A stretch of DNA of 64,000 nt from Polaromonas sp. AET17H-212. Lineage in GTDB: Bacteria; Pseudomonadota; Gammaproteobacteria; Burkholderiales; Burkholderiaceae_C. Positions 43,846-53,081 of this stretch are shown in pieces; position 1 is the stretch's first letter, and each line of letters begins with the position of its first letter. The stretch covers positions 328,753 through 392,752 of the forward strand of contig NZ_NBZW01000002.1 of assembly GCF_002379085.1 (NCBI RefSeq). Direction: 5' to 3'. The notes beneath the pieces were generated by a model that worked only from the letters and a program-made list of their open reading frames with translations, searched no databases and was not told the origin of the DNA. The translations under genes were made by a program, and so were the position numbers.

Positions 43846-45045
43846 TTACGGCGCGGTTTTGGCGGAGGCTGGCGCAGCGGGTGCGGCCTGGGTCCAGGCG
43901 GGCGCCTGCGTGAACTTCACCGCCGTGCCCTCGCGCAAGGCACCCACCGCGCCGGCGATCACCACGGCGTTTTCCGCCAGCCCCTTGACGGCCACCAGGG
44001 TGCCCTGGCCCGCGTCGGTGGCGCTGCTGCCGCGCAGGCCCAGCTCCACCGGCTTGTGCACGACCCGGTTGTTGTCCACCACCTGCACATACGGCGCGGG
44101 TTTGTCGGTGCGCACGGCGCTCAGCGGCACGGCCAGGGCCTGCATGCGCGTCGTGCCCAGCGTGCCCTGTGCAAACAGGCCCTGGCGCAGGCCCAGGGGT
44201 GTGGCCGTGTTGTCGATGCCCAGGTACACCAGCACGCTGCGGCTGCCGCCCTGGGCGCTGGGGTTGATGCGTGCCACCGTCGCCTTGACGGTTTGCGCGC
44301 TGCCTTCGATCTGCAGCACGGCGCTCTGGCCGGGGCGCACCGTCAGCGCATCGGCCGCGCTCAGGCTGGCTTCCATTTCAAGCCGGCTCAGGTCGACAAT
44401 TTCCAGCACCCGCACGTCCACCCCGAGGCGTTCCCCGGGCTGGGCCAGGCGCTGCGCGACCTGGCCCGACAGGGGCGCGCGCAGCACCGTGTCGTCCAGC
44501 GATTTCCTGGCCACCTCGGCCGCGGCGAGGGCGGCCCGGTGGTTGGCTTTGGCCGCGTTGAGGTTGGCCAGCGAGGCGTCGAGCGCCGTTTTGGAAATGA
44601 ACCCCTGGTTGACCAGGGCCTGGTTGTTGTCGTACTGCCGCTGCACGATGTCGATTTGTGCTTTGGCCGAATCGGCCTGCTCCTGCGCCTGCCGCATGCG
44701 CGACTGGTACTCGCTGGCGTCGATGCGTGCCAGCACCTGCCCGGCCTTGACGGTGTCGCCTTCGCGCACCGTCAGGCCCTGCAGTTCGCCGGCCACCCGC
44801 GTCTTGACGAAGGCCGAGTTGACGGCCTTGAGCGAACCGGACACCGGCAGGCCCTGGCTGAGCTCCACGGTTTTGGCCTGGAACACATCGGTGGCGGCCA
44901 GTTCGACCACGGTCTGCGCCTTGGCCGCCGTGGCATCGGCCAGCGCCTGCTGCTGTTTTTTGCGTGCCGACAGCGTGCCCCACACGGCCGTGGCCAGCAG
45001 CAGCAAGAGGAGGAGGGCGATGGCCCATTTGATCCAGGGTTTCAT
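43846..45045 (-). CDS. RND periplasmic adaptor (membrane fusion protein)
   Basis: A 399-residue protein with an N-terminal membrane anchor (WIKWAIALLLLLLLATAVWG), lipoyl halves (GSLKAVNSAFVKTRVAGELQ, TVREGDTVKAGQVLARID; later VLRAPLSGQVAQRL), a coiled-coil hairpin and a beta-barrel region. It links the RND pump to TolC. Its ATG overlaps the TetR stop (ATGA), so the operon is read tetR-adaptor-pump. Confidence 0.94.
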   Translation of the reverse strand: MKPWIKWAIALLLLLLLATAVWGTLSARKKQQQALADATAAKAQTVVELAATDVFQAKTVELSQGLPVSGSLKAVNSAFVKTRVAGELQGLTVREGDTVKAGQVLARIDASEYQSRMRQAQEQADSAKAQIDIVQRQYDNNQALVNQGFISKTALDASLANLNAAKANHRAALAAAEVARKSLDDTVLRAPLSGQVAQRLAQPGERLGVDVRVLEIVDLSRLEMEASLSAADALTVRPGQSAVLQIEGSAQTVKATVARINPSAQGGSRSVLVYLGIDNTATPLGLRQGLFAQGTLGTTRMQALAVPLSAVRTDKPAPYVQVVDNNRVVHKPVELGLRGSSATDAGQGTLVAVKGLAENAVVIAGAVGALREGTAVKFTQAPAWTQAAPAAPASAKTAP

Positions 45046-45728
45046 TTTTTCGCCTTGGCGGTGGCGGGCGCCACGCAGATCCCGTGGAGGATGGTGTCGA
45101 CCTGGGTGGCGATGTATTTGGTGGCGTTGCCCGGCAGGCTGGGGTCGGCGCAGGTGGCCGCGGAATGTTTGGCCAGAATCAGGAAAATCATGGGTGCAAC
45201 CACGCTGTAGATGGCGTAGTCCAGGTCCATCGGCCGGAATTCGCCGCGGTCGATGCCGCGCTGCATGATGCGGCGAATCAGCGCCTGGCCGGGCAGGATG
45301 ACTTCCTGTTGATAGAAGGCGGTGATTTCCGGGAAATTGCCGGCTTCGCTCATCATCAGTTTGGTGATGCCTGAGGCCCGGGTGGCGCCCACGCGTTCCC
45401 ACCACACCGTCATGCAGTAGGCCAGCATTTCGGCGGCCGTGCCTTCAAAACGTTCGAACTCGTCGTTCCACTCCTTGAAGCGGCCCGAGATGTTTTCGCG
45501 CACCACGGCCTTGAGCAGTTCTTCCTTGCTCTGAAAATACAGGAACAGCGTGCCCTTGGAAACGCCGGCGCGGGCGGCCACCTCTTCGGCGCGGGTCGCG
45601 GCAAAACCTTTTTCGACAAACAGGTCGAGCGCGGCGTCCAGCAGTTCGCCGGGGCGCGCTTCCTTGCGCCGCTCGCGTTTGGCCGAGAGCGTGGCGGTGG
45701 TATCGCTGAGGAATCTGGAGATGGACAT
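45042..45728 (-). CDS. TetR-family repressor of the RND operon
   Basis: A 228-residue protein. N-terminal HTH: ELLDAALDLFVEKGFAATRAEEVAARAGVSKGTLFLYFQSKEELL. The C-terminal ligand domain includes MTVWWERVGATRASGITKLM. It is the first gene of the efflux operon and has an inverted-repeat operator directly upstream, so self-repression together with the pump is likely. Confidence 0.94.
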   Translation of the reverse strand: MSISRFLSDTTATLSAKRERRKEARPGELLDAALDLFVEKGFAATRAEEVAARAGVSKGTLFLYFQSKEELLKAVVRENISGRFKEWNDEFERFEGTAAEMLAYCMTVWWERVGATRASGITKLMMSEAGNFPEITAFYQQEVILPGQALIRRIMQRGIDRGEFRPMDLDYAIYSVVAPMIFLILAKHSAATCADPSLPGNATKYIATQVDTILHGICVAPATAKAKK

Positions 45729-45731
45729 GAG

Positions 45732-45753
45732 TTACTGACTGACTGGTTAGTAA
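45732..45753. promoter_or_regulatory. TetR operator (22-bp inverted repeat)
   Basis: TTACTGAC...GGTTAGTAA arms: 7 of the 8 outer position pairs are complementary. It lies 4 bp upstream of the tetR ATG and touches the -10 box of the predicted promoter, the classic position for an autorepressor. Confidence 0.7.
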
Positions 45754-45780
45754 TGTAGTGCCTTGCTCCCGGTCCGTCAA
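45752..45780 (-). promoter_or_regulatory. Sigma-70 promoter of the tetR-RND operon
   Basis: On the minus strand: TTGACG (45780-45775), a 17-bp spacer, TACATT (45757-45752). Both boxes match the consensus well. The start of transcription would fall inside the TetR operator. Confidence 0.65.
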
Positions 45781-45840
45781 GGGACCTGCCCACTTTATCC
45801 GGGCACGGGCAGGTGAAGGTTCGGTAAAGCTTGCGGCAGA

Positions 45841-46611
45841 TCAAGGCCGGGCAATGCGCAGGGCCAGCCACTCCTTGAGCACCAGCCGTGACGCGTCCAG
45901 CCCATCGGACGATGGCAGCCATTCCAGCACGCCGTTGCGGCTGGGCAGCATGAAACCCATGGGCGCCGCGGTCACCGCGAAGCCGGCGCGCTCGAACGCC
46001 AGCACCGAACGCGGCATGTGCCAGGCATGGGTGACCAGCGCGATCCGCTGCACGCCGTCCTTTTGCAGCAGCGGCCTGAGCAGGCTGGCGTTTTCCGCCG
46101 TGTCGCGTGACCGGTCGTCGACCCAGCGCAGCTTCAGGCCATAGTCCTGCTCGGCCATGCGGCGTGCGACTTCGCCTTCCGACAGAACTTGTGCATCCGC
46201 CGCGCCCCAGCCCATGCCGCCGGCAAACGCCACCGGCAGGCCGGTCTGGCGCGCCAGCCAGGCGCCGTAACGCAGGCGCATGGCCGCGGCGGCGGAGGAC
46301 TGCGCCTCGCCATACTCCGGCGCCACCGGATGCACGCCGCCGCCCAGCACCACAATCGCCTGCACACCGCTGCTTTTCAGCGTGGCCGCCGTCACCGGCG
46401 TGTGCTGCGGCAGGATGCTCTGCGCCAGCCACACGGCGACCGCGTGGCAGCTCAGGAGCCAGAGCAGGGCCAGACCGGCAAAGGCCAGCAGCAGGCCAAG
46501 CGCCTTTTTGCGGAGGGCCAGCAACAGGCCCAGCAGGACCAGCAGCAGGGGCGCCGCGGGCGGCAGCACCAGCGTGGCGAGAATCGGCTTGAGTTCACCC
46601 AGGGACATCAT
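45841..46611 (-). CDS. YdcF/ElyC-like DUF218 membrane protein
   Basis: A 256-residue protein with two N-terminal membrane helices (ILATLVLPPAAPLLLVLLGLL, ALGLLLAFAGLALLWLLSC) and a DUF218 domain: AIVVLGGGVHP, DRSRDTAENA and ALVTHAWHMPRSVLAFERAG. The family includes ElyC and SanA, linked to envelope biogenesis. Either of two adjacent ATGs may start it. Confidence 0.88.
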   Translation of the reverse strand: MMSLGELKPILATLVLPPAAPLLLVLLGLLLALRKKALGLLLAFAGLALLWLLSCHAVAVWLAQSILPQHTPVTAATLKSSGVQAIVVLGGGVHPVAPEYGEAQSSAAAAMRLRYGAWLARQTGLPVAFAGGMGWGAADAQVLSEGEVARRMAEQDYGLKLRWVDDRSRDTAENASLLRPLLQKDGVQRIALVTHAWHMPRSVLAFERAGFAVTAAPMGFMLPSRNGVLEWLPSSDGLDASRLVLKEWLALRIARP

Positions 46612-46828
46612 TCAGAATGCTCTCAAATAAATAGCTGCTTGCGCAGGTGCAGAAAGGGCTGGCGGCCGATTGGACTCATGAGCTTCGGGAGACAGGGGCG
46701 GGGTCGGCGGCAGGACGGCCCCAGGGTTTTCCGGTTTGCCGGATGATCAACGCCTGAATTCACTACCATTCGGTCAGGCCGCCAACACAAGCCGGAACTG
46801 ACCGATCGTAACCAAACAAGGATGACCC

Positions 46829-47389
46829 ATGACCCAAGACCCATCAAGCGGCACCAGCCTGCAGACCATCACGCTGGGCGGCGGCTGCTTCTGGTGCACC
46901 GAAGCGGTGTTTGTGCAGGTGCGCGGCATCGTGGACGTCGAGTCGGGCTACAGCAACGGCCATGTCAGCCAGCCCAGCTATGAACAGGTGTGCACCGGCA
47001 CCACCGGCCACAACGAGGTCGTTAAGCTGGTCTATGACCCGGCACAGATCAGCCTGCGGGCGATTCTTGAAATTTTCTTCGTGATCCACGACCCGACCAC
47101 GCTGAACCGCCAGGGCAACGACAGCGGCACGCAGTACCGCAGCGGCATCTATTACTCGACGCCCGAGCAGAAGCAGGTGGCCGAGGACATGGTCCATGAA
47201 CTGAACGCGCAAAAGCTGTTCGGCAAACCGGTCGTCACCGAGGTGCTGCCGGTGGCCAACTACTGGCCGGCCGAAGAGTACCACCAGGACTTCTTCGAGA
47301 AAAACCCGAACCAGGGCTACTGCATGGCGGTGGCCAGTCCCAAGGTCGCCAAGTTCCGCAAGACGTTTTCGGAGTACGCCAAAAGCTGA
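46829..47389 (+). CDS. msrA: Peptide methionine sulfoxide reductase MsrA
   Basis: A 186-residue protein with the catalytic Cys20 in LGGGCFWCTEAVF, then GYSNGHVSQPSYEQVCTGTTGH and the YRSGIYY motif. It reduces methionine-S-sulfoxide in proteins. It lacks a signal peptide, so it is cytoplasmic. It is monocistronic and divergent from the YdcF-like gene. Confidence 0.97.
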   Translation: MTQDPSSGTSLQTITLGGGCFWCTEAVFVQVRGIVDVESGYSNGHVSQPSYEQVCTGTTGHNEVVKLVYDPAQISLRAILEIFFVIHDPTTLNRQGNDSGTQYRSGIYYSTPEQKQVAEDMVHELNAQKLFGKPVVTEVLPVANYWPAEEYHQDFFEKNPNQGYCMAVASPKVAKFRKTFSEYAKS

Positions 47390-47586
47390 GGGAGGCCGGC
47401 GGCGCGGCCCGAGGTCGTCGCGCGCTTGGCTCTGGCGCAAAGGAGCAGGCGCGGCGTGGGGGAGGCCGGACCGGCGCCGGTTCCGAGGCCTGTTTTGATG
47501 CCGGTTCTGGTGCGCGGCGCCCGCATCTGGTGCGGTTTAATGCTGCATGGTGCGGGGAAACCCTTGGTTGGCTTGACGATGCAAAT

Positions 47587-47622
47587 GTCCTATTGACAGA
47601 ACAATAGGACTGTTCCTACCAT
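47587..47622 (+). promoter_or_regulatory. GntR operator and promoter of the 13-gene catabolic operon
   Basis: Perfect 8-bp inverted arms GTCCTATT (47587-47594) and AATAGGAC (47603-47610) with an 8-base spacer. A consensus -35 box TTGACA (47593-47598) lies inside the repeat, and TACCAT (47617-47622) follows after 18 bp as a possible -10. A repressor bound here would block RNA polymerase. The predicted start of transcription nearly coincides with the first ATG. Confidence 0.7.
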
Positions 47623-47628
47623 CGGCAC

Positions 47629-48423
47629 ATGTCACCCGCATTGCCCATGACGAAGTACCACCAGATCTATCTGGTGCTCCGCGAGCAGTTGCATGAAGGC
47701 CGGTTTGCCGACGGATTTCCCGGCGAGTTGGCGCTGATGCAGCAGTTCGGCGTGGCGCGTGTCACGGTGCGCCGGGCGCTGGAGCAACTGGCGTCCGAGG
47801 GCTTGATCTCGCGCGAGCCGGGTCGTGGCACGCGGGCCCTGGACCTTGGCGCCTCGCAGGCCGCACCGCACGGCCAGGCCGGGCAGCGGGCCCAGCTCAC
47901 CGGCCTGCTGGAAAACCTGGTCAGCATGGGGCTGAAAACCTCGGTCAACGTGCTGGAGGTGGAGCTGGTCACCGCGTCCGCCAGCGTCGCCAATGCCCTG
48001 CAACTCAAGGCGGGCGACCCGGTGCAGAAAGCGATCCGGGTGCGCAGCACACGGGAAGGCCCGGTGTCCCACATCACGACGTATGTGCCGGCCGACATCG
48101 CCCGCAAGTTCGGGCGGCGCGAGCTGGCCAGAAAACCGATTCTCGTTCTGCTCGAAGAGTCCGGGGTCAAGGTCGGCCGTGCCCACCAGACCATATCCGC
48201 GCGGCTGGCAGATGTCATGGTGGCCCAACATCTGGACGTCGCGGTCGGCTCGGCCCTGCTGGCCGTGCGCCGCCTGGTCTACGACGACCAGGACCGTCCG
48301 ATTCAATGGTTGCATGGTTTGTACCGCCCGGACAGGTACGAGTATGAAATGCAGTTGTCGCGCGTTGGCAGCATCGATGCCAAGGTGTGGGTCAGCAAAG
48401 AGTTGTCCGCCAAGTTCCATTAA
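47629..48423 (+). CDS. GntR-family regulator (HutC subfamily) heading the catabolic operon
   Basis: A 264-residue protein. The wHTH reads YHQIYLVLREQLHEGRFADG, FGVARVTVRRALEQLASEGL, SREPGRGT; the UTRA effector domain follows (AIRVRSTREGPVSHITTYVP, RRLVYDDQDRPIQWLHGLYR). It very likely represses its own operon until a pathway metabolite binds. No ribosome-binding site precedes the ATG at 47629; it may be leaderless, or start at 47647. Confidence 0.92.
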   Translation: MSPALPMTKYHQIYLVLREQLHEGRFADGFPGELALMQQFGVARVTVRRALEQLASEGLISREPGRGTRALDLGASQAAPHGQAGQRAQLTGLLENLVSMGLKTSVNVLEVELVTASASVANALQLKAGDPVQKAIRVRSTREGPVSHITTYVPADIARKFGRRELARKPILVLLEESGVKVGRAHQTISARLADVMVAQHLDVAVGSALLAVRRLVYDDQDRPIQWLHGLYRPDRYEYEMQLSRVGSIDAKVWVSKELSAKFH

Positions 48424-48442
48424 TCCACTTTAGGAGAATGCC

Positions 48443-49645
48443 ATGAGTACCCGTCGCCATTTCATGTCCCAATCTGCTGCGGCCGCTTCGGCTCTGGCGT
48501 TTCCCCTGGTCGGGGGCGCGCAGCCCAAGACCATCAAGGTCGGTGTGCTGCACCCCGTGACCGGCGCGCTGGCTTATTCGGGCCAGCAGTGCCGCCTGGG
48601 CGCGCTGATGGCGATTGAGGACATCAACAAGGCCGGCGGCATCAAGTCCATGGGTGGTGCCAAGCTCGAGGCGCTGCTCGGTGACGCGCAGTCCCAGCCG
48701 CAGGCCGGCGTTGCCGAGGTTGAAAAAATGAATGAAGCGGGTGTGTCCGCTGTTGTCGGCGCTTTTGCCTCGGCGATCTGCCTGGCCACCACCCAGGCGG
48801 CCGCCAAATACAACCTGCCGCACGTGGTCGATGTCGGCGTGGCCGACCAGATCGTCGAGCGCGGCCTGAAAAACACCTTCCGCTTCGGCCCCGGCTACCG
48901 CAAGTGCGCCGAGACCGCCGTGGCCAACCTGCATGTGCTCAACACCGCCGCCGGCAAGCCCGCCAAAACCGTGATGATTGTTCACGAAGAGTCGCTGTTC
49001 GGCACCGGCACCGCCAACCTGCTGGCGCGCGAGCTGCCCGGCTACGGCTACGAGGTCAAGGAAGTGATCAAACACGCGAACCCGACGCGCGACTTCAACA
49101 ACATCGTGCTGCGCATGAAGGCGGTCAATCCCGACATCGTGATCCCGGCCAACTACTACAACGAGTACGCGCTGCTGGTGCGCACCATGCAGCAGCAGAA
49201 AGTCAGCCCCAAGGCGATTTATTCGGTGCTCGGCGGCGCGGCGTCGAGCTACAAGTTCGTCAAGGAATTTCCGGACGCGGCCAACGGCATCATCGACTGC
49301 AACCACTGGTTCAACCCCAAGGACAAGCGCTCGGCCGAGCTCAAGAAGCGGGTCGAGGCCCAGGGCCTGTTCTTCAGTTACGAGGTGTTCATGACCTACA
49401 CCTCGATGCGCCTGCTGGCCGATGCCATCGACAAGGCCAAGTCAGCCGACCGCGCGGCCATCATCAACGCGCTGCAGAACAGCACTTTCTCCGATCACAT
49501 CATGCCCTACGGTGCGACCAAATTCGTCAACGGACAGAACATGGGCGCCCAGCCGCTGATGACGCAGGTCCTGAAGAACGACATCAAGGTCATCATCCCG
49601 CGCGACTACCGCGAAGCCGATCCCCTGTTCCCGCTGCGGGCCTGA
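48443..49645 (+). CDS. ABC transporter periplasmic substrate-binding protein (Liv/Urt type)
   Basis: A 400-residue protein with a Tat-like signal peptide (STRRHFMSQSAAAASALAF). The Peripla_BP_6 fold shows IKVGVLHPVTGALAYSG, AIEDINKAGGI and SAVVGAFASAICLATTQAAA. It captures the operon's substrate for the LivHMGF importer that follows. An AGGAGAATG start signal is present 19 bp after the regulator. Confidence 0.93.
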   Translation: MSTRRHFMSQSAAAASALAFPLVGGAQPKTIKVGVLHPVTGALAYSGQQCRLGALMAIEDINKAGGIKSMGGAKLEALLGDAQSQPQAGVAEVEKMNEAGVSAVVGAFASAICLATTQAAAKYNLPHVVDVGVADQIVERGLKNTFRFGPGYRKCAETAVANLHVLNTAAGKPAKTVMIVHEESLFGTGTANLLARELPGYGYEVKEVIKHANPTRDFNNIVLRMKAVNPDIVIPANYYNEYALLVRTMQQQKVSPKAIYSVLGGAASSYKFVKEFPDAANGIIDCNHWFNPKDKRSAELKKRVEAQGLFFSYEVFMTYTSMRLLADAIDKAKSADRAAIINALQNSTFSDHIMPYGATKFVNGQNMGAQPLMTQVLKNDIKVIIPRDYREADPLFPLRA

Positions 49646-49736
49646 AAAAGCACCGTTCGCACCGTGCCTGCGCCAGCGCCTTCATGCGCCTGGCCGGGCC
49701 CGGTGCCAGCGGCCGCGCCACTTTCCTGTGTGACCC

Positions 49737-50609
49737 ATGTTTGACCTCAGCATCCTTTTTCCCTCCCTGCTCAATGGCGTGACCACGGGCGCGGTCTATG
49801 CGCTGATCGCGCTGGGCCTGACCCTGATCTACGGTGTGCTGCACATCATCAACTTTGCCCACGGAGCGGCCCTGATGATCGCGCTGTATGCCGTCTACAT
49901 GCTCAAGCAGCATCTGGGCATAGACCCCTACCTGGCGCTGCCGCTGGTCGTGCCCGGCATGTTTGTGCTTGGTTACGCGCTGCAGCGCCTGATCATCAAC
50001 CGCGCCAGCCATGGCAAGGACGAAAACATCCTGCTCGTGACCTTGGGCCTGTCCATCATCCTGGAGAACGCGGCCCTGCTGTTCTTCAAGTCCGACACGC
50101 GCACCATCGACACCGCCTACACGCTGACCACCGTGGCGATCGGCCCGGCCATGATCGCGCTGCCCAAGCTGGTGGCCTTTGCCGGCGCGCTCGCGGTGTC
50201 CGGCCTGCTGCTGTGGATTGTCGGCAAGACCGATCTGGGCCGTGCCATCCGCGCGGTCGCCAAGGAAAAACACGGTGCCAAGCTCATGGGCATCGACGTC
50301 GACCATGTCTATGCCATGAGTTTCGGCATCGGCCTGGCCTGCCTGGGCGCTGCCGCCTGTTTCCTGCTGCCGGCCTATTACGTGAACCCGCAGGTCGGCG
50401 GCGGCTTTGTGCTGGTGTCCTTCACCATCGTGGTGCTGGGCGGCATGGGCAGCTTTGGCGGCGCCTTGCTCGGCGGCCTGCTGATCGGCGTGGTCGAGTC
50501 GCTGGGCGGTTTGTACCTCGGTGAGTCGCTCGGACAGATCGGCATTTTTGCCATCTTCATTGCGGTGCTGCTGTTTCGCCCGCAGGGCCTGTTTGGAGCC
50601 AAGGCATGA
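49737..50609 (+). CDS. livH: Branched-chain-type ABC permease LivH
   Basis: A 290-residue protein with eight or so membrane helices and the LivH signatures GVTTGAVYALIALGLTLIYGVLHIINFAHG and the permease loop GLAVSGLL...DLGRAIRAVAKE. The end overlaps livM by 4 bp. It forms the inner-membrane channel with LivM. Confidence 0.94.
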   Translation: MFDLSILFPSLLNGVTTGAVYALIALGLTLIYGVLHIINFAHGAALMIALYAVYMLKQHLGIDPYLALPLVVPGMFVLGYALQRLIINRASHGKDENILLVTLGLSIILENAALLFFKSDTRTIDTAYTLTTVAIGPAMIALPKLVAFAGALAVSGLLLWIVGKTDLGRAIRAVAKEKHGAKLMGIDVDHVYAMSFGIGLACLGAAACFLLPAYYVNPQVGGGFVLVSFTIVVLGGMGSFGGALLGGLLIGVVESLGGLYLGESLGQIGIFAIFIAVLLFRPQGLFGAKA

Positions 50610-51598
50610 GCAGCAGCATGAAAGATCTGACCGGCATTGTGCTGTTTGTGGCGCTGGTCGCCAGCATTCCGCTGGTGACGGATTCTGGCGTGATCCTGAA
50701 CTTCGTGATGATGGCGCTGTATGCGGCCCTGCTGGCCCAGGCCTGGAACATCCTGGGCGGTTTTGGCGGGCAGTTCTCGTTTGGCCACGCGCTGTTCTTC
50801 GGCACCGGCGCCTACATCCAGGCCATCGCCCAGCTGCAGGGCGGGCTCAATGCCTGGCTGGCGCTGGGCCTGGCGGTGGCCGGCAGCGCCGGGGTTGGTG
50901 TTTTTGTCGGCGCGCTGTCGTTTCGCTACGGCCTCAAGGGTTCGTATTTCGCGCTGGTGACGCTGGCCTTTGCCGAGGTGTTCCGCATCCTGGCCCTGTC
51001 CGTGCCGTTTACCGGCGCCGGCGTCGGCCTGATGCTGCCGCTGCAGGAGTCCTTTGCCAACATGCAGTTCGGCTCGCGCAAGGGCTACATCTACGTCGTG
51101 CTCGGCTTTGTCGCGGCCGCGCTGCTGGTGAGCTGGTGGCTCAAGAACTCGCGTTTTGGTGCCTACCTGCAGGCGGTGCGCGACAACGAGGACGCGGCGC
51201 GCGCGATTGGCGTCAGCCCCTTCGGCATCAAGCTCGGCGCGATTGCGCTGTCGGGCGGCTTCATGGGGGCGGGCGGCGCTTTTTATCTGCAGGTGTTCCA
51301 GTACATCGACCCCGGCATTGCCTACGGCGCCCACACCTCGGTCGAGGCATTGGTCGCCGCCATCGTCGGCGGCCTGGGCACGCTCTGGGGCCCGGTGCTG
51401 GGTGCGCTGGTGCTGCATGTGCTGGCCGACATCACGCGCAACCTGTTCGGCGAGCTGCCCGGCATCAACATGGTGATTTATGGCGTGGTGCTGGTGGCCA
51501 TCGTGATGTTCATGCCGCGTGGCATTGGCGGGCTCGGCGCGACGGCCAGGTCGCTGTGGCGCGGGCGCGGACACAAGAAAGGAGGCCGCGGTGGCTGA
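50606..51598 (+). CDS. livM: Branched-chain-type ABC permease LivM
   Basis: A 330-residue protein with about nine membrane helices; NILGGFGGQFSFGHALFFGTGAY and the cytoplasmic loop YLQAVRDNEDAARAIGVSPFGIKLGAI are diagnostic. Its last 8 bp overlap livG. Confidence 0.94.
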   Translation: MSSSMKDLTGIVLFVALVASIPLVTDSGVILNFVMMALYAALLAQAWNILGGFGGQFSFGHALFFGTGAYIQAIAQLQGGLNAWLALGLAVAGSAGVGVFVGALSFRYGLKGSYFALVTLAFAEVFRILALSVPFTGAGVGLMLPLQESFANMQFGSRKGYIYVVLGFVAAALLVSWWLKNSRFGAYLQAVRDNEDAARAIGVSPFGIKLGAIALSGGFMGAGGAFYLQVFQYIDPGIAYGAHTSVEALVAAIVGGLGTLWGPVLGALVLHVLADITRNLFGELPGINMVIYGVVLVAIVMFMPRGIGGLGATARSLWRGRGHKKGGRGG

Positions 51599-52355
51599 TT
51601 CCCTGCTTTCCATCCAGGGCCTGTCCCGGTCCTTTGGCGGCCTGCAGGCCGTGCAGAACGTGAGCCTGGACGTGCCCCGCGGCAGCCTGACCGCCCTGAT
51701 CGGCCCCAACGGTGCGGGCAAGACCACGCTGTTTGCGCTGATGTCCGGCTTCCTGAAGCCCGACAGCGGAAGCGTGGTGTTCGACGGCCAGGACATCACC
51801 GGCCGTGCGCCGCACCTCAATGCGCGCCAGGGCATGACGCGCACCTTCCAGATCGTGCAGCCGTTTGCCACGCAGACCGTGCGCGAGAACATCGCCGTCG
51901 GTGCGCACCTGCATCTCAAGGACAGGCGCAGCGCGTTGCGCCAGGCCGAAGAGGTCGCCGCGCGCGTCGGCTTGACGGCCCTGCTCGACAAGCCGGCGTC
52001 CGACCTGACGGTGGCCGGTCGCAAGCGGCTGGAACTCGCGCGGGCGCTCGCCACGCGGCCGCGCCTGCTGCTGCTCGACGAGGTGCTGGCCGGCCTGAAC
52101 CCGCAGGAAATCGCCGAGATGATTCCGGTGGTGCGCGGCATCGCGCAAAGCGGCGTCACCGTGCTCATGATCGAACATGTGATGCAGGCCGTCATGAACC
52201 TGGCAGAACATGTCTGGGTGCTGGCCCAGGGCCAGCTGATTGCGCAGGGCACACCGGCCGTGGTCACCGCCGACGAGAAGGTGGTCGAGGCCTATCTGGG
52301 CCACGGCACGGCCGCGCGCCTGCGTGCCGGCGCCCTGGCAGGAGCAAGGACATGA
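51591..52355 (+). CDS. livG: ABC ATP-binding protein LivG
   Basis: A 254-residue ATPase from the GTG at 51591, preceded by a near-perfect GGAGG; a longer frame from 51519 lies inside livM. Walker A GPNGAGKTTL, Walker B LLLLDEVLAGL and His switch IEHVM are present. The signature loop is TVAGRKRLE instead of LSGGQ, as seen in many LivG-type subunits of this group. Confidence 0.94.
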   Translation: MADSLLSIQGLSRSFGGLQAVQNVSLDVPRGSLTALIGPNGAGKTTLFALMSGFLKPDSGSVVFDGQDITGRAPHLNARQGMTRTFQIVQPFATQTVRENIAVGAHLHLKDRRSALRQAEEVAARVGLTALLDKPASDLTVAGRKRLELARALATRPRLLLLDEVLAGLNPQEIAEMIPVVRGIAQSGVTVLMIEHVMQAVMNLAEHVWVLAQGQLIAQGTPAVVTADEKVVEAYLGHGTAARLRAGALAGART

Positions 52356-53062
52356 CTGCATTGCTTGAAATCCGCGGCTTGCGCGGCGGTTACGGCCAGG
52401 TCGAAGTGCTGCGCGGCATGGACCTGACGGTCCAGGCCGGCGAAACCGTGGCGCTGCTGGGCAGCAACGGCGCCGGCAAGTCCACGCTGAACAACGTGAT
52501 CTGCGGCATCTACCCGGCCTGGGCCGGCAGCGTGTTGTTTGACGGCCAGGACCTGAGCCGCGCGCATTACCGCGAGGTGGTGAAAGCCGGCCTGATCCAG
52601 GTGCCGGAAGGGCGCAAGGTGTTCCCCAACCTCACCGTGCTGGAAAACCTCGAGCTCGGCTCCTTCACGCGTGCGCGTGAGCGCCGCGCCAGCAACCTCG
52701 AGAAGGTCTTCGGCATTTTCCCCCGCCTCCGGGAGCGCCTGCCGCAGCTGGCCGGCACCATGAGCGGCGGCGAGCAGCAGATGCTGGCGATCGGCCGCGG
52801 CCTGATGGCCGAACCGCGCCTGCTGATTCTGGATGAGCCCTCGCTCGGGCTGTCGCCCTTGCTGGTGGACGAGATGTTCGGCCTGATCCGCAAGCTGCGC
52901 GAGGACGGCCTGGCGGTGCTGCTGGTGGAGCAGAACGTCGGCCAGTCGCTGGAAATCGCCGACCGCGCCTATGTCATGGAAAACGGCGGTATCCGTTTTT
53001 CCGGCCAACCGGCGGACCTGCTCGGCAGCGACGAGTTGCGCCGCGCCTACCTGGGCCTTTGA
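52352..53062 (+). CDS. livF: ABC ATP-binding protein LivF
   Basis: A 236-residue ATPase with Walker A GSNGAGKSTL, signature MSGGEQQMLAIGRGLM and Walker B LLILDEPSLGLSP. It overlaps livG by 4 bp and pairs with it to drive import. Confidence 0.95.
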   Translation: MTALLEIRGLRGGYGQVEVLRGMDLTVQAGETVALLGSNGAGKSTLNNVICGIYPAWAGSVLFDGQDLSRAHYREVVKAGLIQVPEGRKVFPNLTVLENLELGSFTRARERRASNLEKVFGIFPRLRERLPQLAGTMSGGEQQMLAIGRGLMAEPRLLILDEPSLGLSPLLVDEMFGLIRKLREDGLAVLLVEQNVGQSLEIADRAYVMENGGIRFSGQPADLLGSDELRRAYLGL

Positions 53063-53081
53063 TCCCTATTGGAGTCTGAAC

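Noticed and set aside
40621..45210. A 1529-codon open frame on the plus strand across the RND genes
   Set aside because: It is the antisense of the permease and adaptor genes; composition is His/Arg/Gln/Gly-rich with no recognisable domain, while the minus strand shows complete family motifs.
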